A stretch of 58,364 nucleotides of DNA from an uncultured Oscillospiraceae bacterium (GTDB taxonomy: Bacteria > Bacillota > Clostridia > Oscillospirales > Oscillospiraceae). Location of the stretch: NCBI GenBank assembly GCA_910589155.1, contig CAJURY010000012.1, positions 1-58,364 on the forward strand. The letters are read 5' to 3'. Made by a program: the position numbers and the translations under genes. The notes below the pieces were generated by a model that was not told the origin of the DNA, searched no databases, and saw only the letters and a list, made by a program, of their open reading frames with translations. This document shows, one piece after another, positions 53,701 through 58,364 of the stretch (its first letter is position 1; every line of letters begins with the position of its first letter).

Positions 53701-56700
53701 TGCACATTGGAACTGGTTTCCTCCAACTGCAAATCGTCAAAAGCGCCGTAGCCCCCTGCGTTTCTCTGCAAAGCGCAAAGGCGGTACCAACCGCTTTCCT
53801 GGGTGGTGTAGCTGACCTCCAGCCGCGTCCAGCCATCCGCAATTTCGCTTGTGGTTTTATAGTCCAAAGCGCTGCTTGCGGCAAGTGTGCTGCCGGAATC
53901 ATTGCAAAATTCCAAAAACAGGCCGCCGTTTTTGCCGTATTTGGTTACGCCTGCGGAGCTTGCCCAGGCGGAGAAGGTATAGCTGACATTGGCCTGCAAA
54001 TAGACCCGCTGACACACCCCGCCAAAGGCCGCGCCGGTATCCGAAACCTTGGTGGTGTGGACGTAGGTTTTCAGCAAATAGCCGCCGGTATGGGGCTTTA
54101 CAGCGGGACTGGCTTCCGGTACGCTGTTTCTCGCCGCCGCAAAAACCATGCTGCTTACTTCCGAGGTCAGCGTCTCCCAGCTCCCGCTTTTTTCAAAACC
54201 GCTGTTTACTAGTAGATTTTTTGCCACTGTACCGGCAGACGCCGCTCCGGAAACTCTGTTTTTTGTTTTGGTGTTGGAATTGGGGGTATAGGAAGCGTTG
54301 GAAACCCCCAGAATCCGGGCACGCTCTCCGTCATAGTTGACAATATTCACCGTTTTTCCCGTATAGTCGAAGGTATACCGAGCAACGGTATCATCTGCTG
54401 TGTTGGCAGTCTGATCCGGTCCGTAGAACCGGTACTCCTTCAAATAGGGGCTGTGTACCCACAAATGCCACGCGCCGCCTACTGTCTGCGTACCGTCTAT
54501 GGATGCACCGGCAAATTCCTGCACCTTTTCCACGCATAGCGTACCGGCAAAAACGCGGCAGGTAAATTGCAGACCGGTTTTGGATTCTGTGTCAAAGGCT
54601 TTGGTCAACGCGCCGTTTGCGTCATAAGCATACTGGGCGCTGTTGCCGTCCGGGAAGGTCATGGCGGTCAATCGCTGCATCCCGCCAACGGCGGTATAGG
54701 TAAACGTCGTGCTGCGTCCGATCCCGTCCGCCACACTGGATAGATACCCGTCCGCCGTATAGCTGAGGGTAAACAGCGTCGTCACCACATCCGCCGCGCC
54801 GCCGTTGTCGTTGACCCGGACGATTTTGCTGAGATAGTTCGCGGTATTGGCGGCTGGTTTCCATGCGGTACTTCCGGCAGTGTAGGCTTTATCATTATAC
54901 ACAAAATGAATGGCGTTGCCATTGGCGTCTACAATAGACGTCAGGTAACCGTTGTAAAATTCCCGCCTGTTGTCCTTTTTGTCTTTCAGGGTGATGGCAG
55001 AACCGCTTACCGTCAGGGAAAGTCCCAAGCCGTCCTCGTCTTGATAGGGCGCGCTGCCGGTAATCTGGAAATAGTGCTCGCTGCCGTCCGCGTCCTGATA
55101 CACATAATAGTTTAAGGTTTCATCCCGGTAGGTTACCGCTATTTTCCGAACGGATTCCTGCGCAGACAGCTTCCAGCCTGCGCCCAGGTTCATTTTGGTA
55201 TAGTTCACCGTATGAATGCCCGCGCTGTCAGCATCCGTAAAATAGCTGCTCCGGTTGGCAAGGTTGTAATAAGCGGTCAAGGCAAAGGGCAGCGTATTGC
55301 TGGCAGAACCAGCGAAGGAATTAGCCAAGGTGAGTTGAGAGGTATAATCTCCCACATAGCCCGTGCCTGCGCGCCCTGCGGAAACTGTCTGATAGGTATA
55401 GTGATTTTCCATCCCCACGTTGTTGCGGTAGCTCACAATGAACAAAGGCGGGTGAGACTGCAAGTTGGACGCGGTATAAAACGCGGCGGTTGCCGCTTTG
55501 CCGTCTACCAGCTTTGGAGTAAGTACCGCCAGGCGGTTTTCCGCCGCGGTTTCATACCACTGGCAGACCATACGGGAAATGTCCCAGTCCGCGTAATGTC
55601 CGCTGCCTTGGGAAAATTCCACATAATCCTCCACCGTACTGCTGTAGGCGGGGGCTTTGTTCCAGGTGATGGTATTGATCCAGTTGGTATAGGTAACGCC
55701 CGCCGGTTTTGCTCCGGTCACTTCGTGGATTTCACCATAAAACTTTGAATCATTGTAAATGGAATCATAATCCATTTTGTACAAGCTGACTGTGGCGTTA
55801 ACCACAGAGCAGTTGGCAGGAATCGTGGGCAGATTCTTGAAATACAGATACACATGGTAATTGTCCGCCGTACTGCCGCCCCGCCCCAAATAGGCGTTGG
55901 CGCCGTTGCTGGGGGTATTGGGGGAGCCTTCGTGGACGTGTCTTGCGATAACGCCGTCCAGCAGACTTTTGGAGGTAGCGATCAGCGCGGGGTCAATGAC
56001 AACCGGCAGCGCCCGGCTGCTTTCTTCCATCCACTGGCTGTCCGCTGTCACAGACAATACATACCCGTCCGCCGTCGGATGCAATTCATAGAAAACCGCC
56101 TTAGAATACGCCCCCTCCGCGTCTACCATATAAGGCGCGGGAATGATATAAGGAATCTCACCCGCTTCATCCGCCAGCAAAATAGAGCCGTCTTCTTGCA
56201 GCTCCGGCTCCAGACCATTTAATTCCAGCAGGAAATCATAATGATAAGCGGTTTGAAGCTCGTTGATTATGATGCTTTCTTTGATATTCTGCCCCACCGC
56301 GTCATACTGGAAGTCCACGCCGGGGTAAATATCCGGGTAATATACGGAAGCGGACAGCTTCTCCGGCATGACCTGCGCCGCAAGGGACGTATCCTCCTCC
56401 CCAAAGGAAAACGGCTGCATATCATCCAGCAAAATCGCGTCTACATACGCCGCCATTTTCCGGACTTCTGGTTCCGCGCCGCTTTCTTTCGCTTCTTCCT
56501 GGATTTCCAGGTTATCCTCGTCCAACGCCTGGTCATTTTCGACTGCGTTTGTGGAAACATTCTGCGCCCCGTTGTTTTCGTCTCCCGCAATTGAAACAAT
56601 ATTCTCCCCTTCACCAAGAACAGAATTGGAGGAATTCTCGGATCCCGGCTGACCGGAACTGCTTACGGCGTTGACTCCCTCCAGCAATTCTTGTACCGTC

Positions 56701-57212
56701 TCATCCCGCAAAAGAGACATCGCAACCCCAACTTCGCCCTTTACGGCGGATACCAGCGTCCCATCTGGCACAAAAACGGCGGCAAAGGCCTTTGTTACAT
56801 CGCCGTTTCTGCAAGCGTAGACTTCCCCTTGTTCCGCTGGCTGCATTTCATTGGATGACAACGCGGGCAACATCTCCTGAGATTGCAGCAGCAAGGTATT
56901 GTCAATTTCAGCCCAGCTTCCCGCATCCAGCGCGTAATGCACGGGCATCCCATAGTCCACCGCAAGAAAACTACCGTCCGACATACGGAAATGCTTCTGA
57001 CTTTCTTCCCGCAGCTCGTCTACTTCTCCCTGTACCATTTTACTGGTATCCCCCGAAGCAGCTTCTATGTTGGTTTCCATTTCGTTGCTTTCTACGCCAG
57101 AAATATCTGTGCCGTCAGGACCGGTTGCCCAGACGTTCCCAAGTACCAGTTCCAGCACCAGTACCAAGCTCAGCAGTATCGACAGCATACGAAATCCGAA
57201 CTTTTTCCCCAT
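50028..57212 (-). CDS. Full-length secreted RHS/YD-repeat polymorphic toxin
   Basis: A 2394-residue WapA-like protein. ATG 57212 is chosen over 57227 because GGGGGAAG lies upstream. Order: signal peptide (1-29); a Ser/Asn/Glu-rich stretch (about 170-245); DNRLRE-type domain (about 414-592); RHS/YD repeats (about 650-950); two carbohydrate-binding-like beta domains (about 995-1170 and 1180-1325); more YD repeats (about 1335-1840); a B-repeat-like insert (about 1930-1985); RHS core end (about 2030-2195) with RYRGYYYDTDDLGFYYLQSR. The C-terminal tip (about 2197-2394) has WGFCDLYNSSTGEVWELKK, an Asp...ExK arrangement of PD-(D/E)xK nucleases, and unusually ends in a hydrophobic segment plus GGGGGG. 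It probably kills neighbouring bacteria on contact. Confidence 0.88.
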   Translation of the reverse strand: MGKKFGFRMLSILLSLVLVLELVLGNVWATGPDGTDISGVESNEMETNIEAASGDTSKMVQGEVDELREESQKHFRMSDGSFLAVDYGMPVHYALDAGSWAEIDNTLLLQSQEMLPALSSNEMQPAEQGEVYACRNGDVTKAFAAVFVPDGTLVSAVKGEVGVAMSLLRDETVQELLEGVNAVSSSGQPGSENSSNSVLGEGENIVSIAGDENNGAQNVSTNAVENDQALDEDNLEIQEEAKESGAEPEVRKMAAYVDAILLDDMQPFSFGEEDTSLAAQVMPEKLSASVYYPDIYPGVDFQYDAVGQNIKESIIINELQTAYHYDFLLELNGLEPELQEDGSILLADEAGEIPYIIPAPYMVDAEGAYSKAVFYELHPTADGYVLSVTADSQWMEESSRALPVVIDPALIATSKSLLDGVIARHVHEGSPNTPSNGANAYLGRGGSTADNYHVYLYFKNLPTIPANCSVVNATVSLYKMDYDSIYNDSKFYGEIHEVTGAKPAGVTYTNWINTITWNKAPAYSSTVEDYVEFSQGSGHYADWDISRMVCQWYETAAENRLAVLTPKLVDGKAATAAFYTASNLQSHPPLFIVSYRNNVGMENHYTYQTVSAGRAGTGYVGDYTSQLTLANSFAGSASNTLPFALTAYYNLANRSSYFTDADSAGIHTVNYTKMNLGAGWKLSAQESVRKIAVTYRDETLNYYVYQDADGSEHYFQITGSAPYQDEDGLGLSLTVSGSAITLKDKKDNRREFYNGYLTSIVDANGNAIHFVYNDKAYTAGSTAWKPAANTANYLSKIVRVNDNGGAADVVTTLFTLSYTADGYLSSVADGIGRSTTFTYTAVGGMQRLTAMTFPDGNSAQYAYDANGALTKAFDTESKTGLQFTCRVFAGTLCVEKVQEFAGASIDGTQTVGGAWHLWVHSPYLKEYRFYGPDQTANTADDTVARYTFDYTGKTVNIVNYDGERARILGVSNASYTPNSNTKTKNRVSGAASAGTVAKNLLVNSGFEKSGSWETLTSEVSSMVFAAARNSVPEASPAVKPHTGGYLLKTYVHTTKVSDTGAAFGGVCQRVYLQANVSYTFSAWASSAGVTKYGKNGGLFLEFCNDSGSTLAASSALDYKTTSEIADGWTRLEVSYTTQESGWYRLCALQRNAGGYGAFDDLQLEETSSNVQESGASSANLVQLGSFEQPEGGNGAWWNIGSGVYETENALSGYSLRLTGAAEEQRRASQTVSIQKKSDNTYVLSGWARAYSVPNCPTTLKEGESQRFFGLIAKVEYTDGSAPDEHYVSFDCDYTDWQYASGMVVPKQKNKTVATITVYAAYDYNANVCLFDEIALTEEPVQTYTYDEEGNLKAATSTKNSDSAYTYDGADLTKQIAGGYGAYTYDYDDHHNMTKATNDGVSVTATYDEAGNSTGTKLQKSDGTGSYLQTSAAYTADQDHTASVTDANGGKATFGYDALGRNTSVSTQVDTGVTSTTNYTYETGTDRQHSARNSAGGILYYGYTDGVQTDASRYAANGQASPWQRYHVTADAWGNTTQIQVQGANGTTPASWSEGLTLASYEYAGNNGYLDKMTYANGAYETYTYDRYGRVATIAHYSKFDALSYTEVYLYDGNGNTGRCKVLDRNGELTEDYAYEYDSLGRLIRSSQESGGETVLRTEHLYDLDNRLTKQSYQLGADTFAESYAYSDKDGSMTALTAANGDKLNFAYDSLKRLQTVTTPAYTRSYAYRNLSGSQTTTQTAALTYTGFANAPVWDYTYTANGNIKTQKKNGYAEAEYTYDTQGQLTNAYLSGKDLSYNYTYDTAGNLQQVAVHGLYHDNENYTNTYTYGNSDWADLLTAWGGEPIAYEGQTYDPETNTVAGTPTSGNPISYVHAGVRWNLSWKNGTQLASASYSEEMDNTKISYSYDLNGLRTSKTITKEHYKMVLGYNVYFIADGVLVETMRVAKGTTLQYADLPKVPEKPGYIGSWDYQVGPITQDTVILAEYTENPITPGPGPGQEIMRGRIPGDSSTTEPMDMVRVLDYTTTEQHDYIYAGGRLLRETVTETAKDKTATTYTLDFAYDAQGTPYSLTVTMQGVSLTYYYITNLQGDVMYLIDASKNVVVSYDYDPFGKIIGTNDYSTQTFAQIPTEPEDTTKTLAELNPLRYRGYYYDTDDLGFYYLQSRYYDADTCRFISADSYAITGLGLVGYNMFAYCNNEPINMFDGNGNVPQAVFDKLIHDEVLARICEQNDDLHYKETCIYYNGKDYRNGWGFCDLYNSSTGEVWELKKNSTSRSCTTAAASKQLAKYIAGGLKHNLGLQLKLPYATNIQGGKFVKEHAGNKYYVRYWNEGGGILRYDYQKFDNSYDFNFDIMPATIAAIAVACVYVAVAIFFPEALPPLLYGGGGGGMMFNMLY

Positions 57213-57275
57213 TTTCGCTTCCCCCATATTTTAACTATTTCTAGTAATGAATTAAAACTGCTAACTGAATTATAT

Positions 57276-57304
57276 ATTATCTCTTTACCGTTTGAAATTC
57301 GCAA
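57276..57304 (-). promoter_or_regulatory. Promoter of the RHS gene
   Basis: On the minus strand TTGCGA (57304-57299), a 17-base spacer and GATAAT (57281-57276), about 64 bases before the start. Confidence 0.6.
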
Positions 57305-57596
57305 CATCTACAAATTATTTCTTCCTTTTTGGCAATTTTTACTAAATATTTCTTTATGAATGGCGCCACGACCAAACGCTAAACCGTCACGCAACAAATG
57401 TCACAACCTATGTCGAACCTTTGACCCAATCTATCTATACCGACCTATTTTGAGCAAATAACAAATTAGGAAGAATTGATGGAAAAAGTGGTGAGAAGCG
57501 TTGATTACGCATTCGTTTTATTCATAAAAGCACATGTTAGCAACGCTTATAGTACGAAGAAATTTGCCTCAAATTCTAAAACAGGCGTCGCCCCTT

Positions 57597-57650
57597 ATAG
57601 ATGTCATGGGGCAAATCAAAATTGCTGAAATCATTTTCCGCAAACCCTCC
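57597..57650 (+). repeat. Right flank repeat of the RHS region
   Basis: Counterpart of 40944-40992 in direct orientation. On the minus strand it reads TLKVGGFAENDFSNFDLPH, then DIYKGRRLF and stop, preceded by an in-frame stop, so it is a gene fragment. The remainder of 57305-57744 holds no gene that I can support; a widely spaced AAGCGTTG/CAACGCTT pair lies at 57497-57553. Confidence 0.5.
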
Positions 57651-57744
57651 TACTTTGAGGGTTTAGCTTTGAAGAAATGATAATAAAATCTCAGTTTTAT
57701 TGATAGATTTGCCGCGATATACAAGGTTTTTTAGAATCTATGCG

Positions 57745-57786
57745 CAAAAAAATAGACCTCAAAGGGCGAAGCCTTCAAGGTCTATT
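57745..57786 (-). terminator. Terminator of the SpaA-like fragment
   Basis: AATAGACCT (57751-57759) pairs with AGGTCTATT (57778-57786), with an inner AAGG/CCTT. On the minus strand it is followed by a run of T (57750-57745). Confidence 0.88.
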
Positions 57787-57936
57787 CTGGAAATTTAATT
57801 ATGCCTTTTGCTGGTTAATGGGTATTACCCCAAAACAACGAAATTACTTTTTCCTACTTTCGTTAATAGCTGCCTGTGCAGAAAGGCAAAAACAAGGGGG
57901 TTTTTGAGGAACATTCCGTTGTCCTCATTCTCTTTC

Positions 57937-58364
57937 CTATGTAATGAGGAAATCTGTTCGATTTCCTCTATCCAGTTTACCGTCACCATTGGTATCGGAG
58001 TAAACCTCGAATACCGCACCAGAGAGCTTGTTTTCGGGATAGTCCTCGTCCACCTTTGTCAGCTCGATATTGCCCTTGATGAAGTAGTTGACAAGCCCGA
58101 TTTCCACAACTTCGTCCACTTCACCGATTGTCACGGCGATTTCTTCCTCGGAGAGTACAAACCCTTTCGGGCTTTCGATTTCACGGATTACCCATGTGCC
58201 GTAAGGGACTTTGGCAAAAGAAAAACTACCGTCCTCTGCGGATACGGCAGTCGCAATCGCTGTTTCCTTGGTAAATTCGGTTGTGCCAGTCTTAAAGATG
58301 CCGATTAACGCACCGCCCAGAGCCTTTCCGTCCTCATCCGATTTCTTTCCGCTGACAGAGCCGT
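57937..58364 (-). CDS. SpaA/Cna-B-type surface protein, 3'-broken and partial at the right edge
   Basis: The frame is open from the window edge to TAA at 57937 (about 142 codons). It carries one complete Cna-B/prealbumin-like domain (GSVSGKKSDEDGKALGGALI, IFKTGTTEFTKETAIATAV, KVPYGTWVIREIESPKGF) and the start of a second (GNIELTKVDEDYPENKLSGA, VFEVYSDTNGDGKLD). The second domain then breaks off into RGNRTDFLIT and stop; no strand set, LPxTG motif or membrane anchor follows. Intact relatives are large adhesins or pilins, often encoded on integrative conjugative elements. I infer a truncated gene. Confidence 0.7.
   Translation of the reverse strand, partial: GSVSGKKSDEDGKALGGALIGIFKTGTTEFTKETAIATAVSAEDGSFSFAKVPYGTWVIREIESPKGFVLSEEEIAVTIGEVDEVVEIGLVNYFIKGNIELTKVDEDYPENKLSGAVFEVYSDTNGDGKLDRGNRTDFLIT

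Noticed and set aside
1..58364. tRNA, rRNA or complete insertion sequences
   Set aside because: Reading all intergenic stretches by eye I found no cloverleaf, rRNA segment or intact transposase with terminal inverted repeats; a tRNA missed by eye cannot be fully excluded.

Overview
The window looks like a chromosomal segment of an anaerobic, spore-forming Clostridia bacterium (Bacillota) from an animal gut. The evidence is spore-coat (CotJ) and spore-cortex (CwlD) genes, the Firmicutes gene orders gdpP-rplI-dnaB and tilS-hpt-ftsH, a bile-salt-hydrolase-type amidase, and Wood-Ljungdahl (acetogenesis) genes. Ordinary genes are fairly GC-rich with strong Shine-Dalgarno sites. An Oscillospirales-like member is my guess only; there is no rRNA in the window to decide it.

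Layout. 1-3.3 kb: end of a cotJ operon (a fused CotJA-CotJB and a cotJC broken at its metal-binding motif), cwlD and RNase J. 3.6-11.3 kb: housekeeping genes gdpP, rplI, dnaB, tilS, hpt and ftsH. 11.3-13.7 kb: bile salt hydrolase and a lipoprotein. 13.7-20.2 kb: a RiPP-like locus on the minus strand (secreted protein, an unlisted 40-residue Gly/Asp-rich peptide, HPr-kinase-like kinase, PqqD-like protein, nucleotidyltransferase), divergent from tldD/tldE proteases, each side with a near-perfect consensus promoter. 20.3-24.8 kb: glycosyltransferase, GH92 mannosidase and a DUF1576-type membrane protein. 24.8-36.9 kb: a minus-strand methyl-branch Wood-Ljungdahl cluster (metF, cooC, acsD, an acsC-acsE fusion, acsV, two accessory genes, fhs, a small gene, fchA, folD). 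The CODH/ACS catalytic genes acsA and acsB are absent from the window. 37-40.4 kb: small membrane, Cys-rich and CBS proteins, gene remnants and a Noc/ParB protein.

41-57.2 kb is a polymorphic-toxin locus. One secreted 2394-residue RHS/YD-repeat protein with a nuclease-like C-terminal tip and its immunity gene is followed, in the same orientation, by six displaced tip modules. Most begin with a copy of the 3' RHS core and carry a different toxin tip and a candidate immunity gene. Two modules are decayed. Three intact modules pair Gly-rich hydrophobic tips with membrane-protein immunities, and two of those immunities look related. Short diverged repeats flank the locus. 57.9 kb to the end is a broken SpaA/Cna-B adhesin-like fragment.

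The most novel candidates are the 40-residue peptide/kinase/PqqD/nucleotidyltransferase/TldDE locus, the RHS tip array with its membrane toxin/immunity family, the AcsC-AcsE fusion, and a structured leader upstream of fhs.
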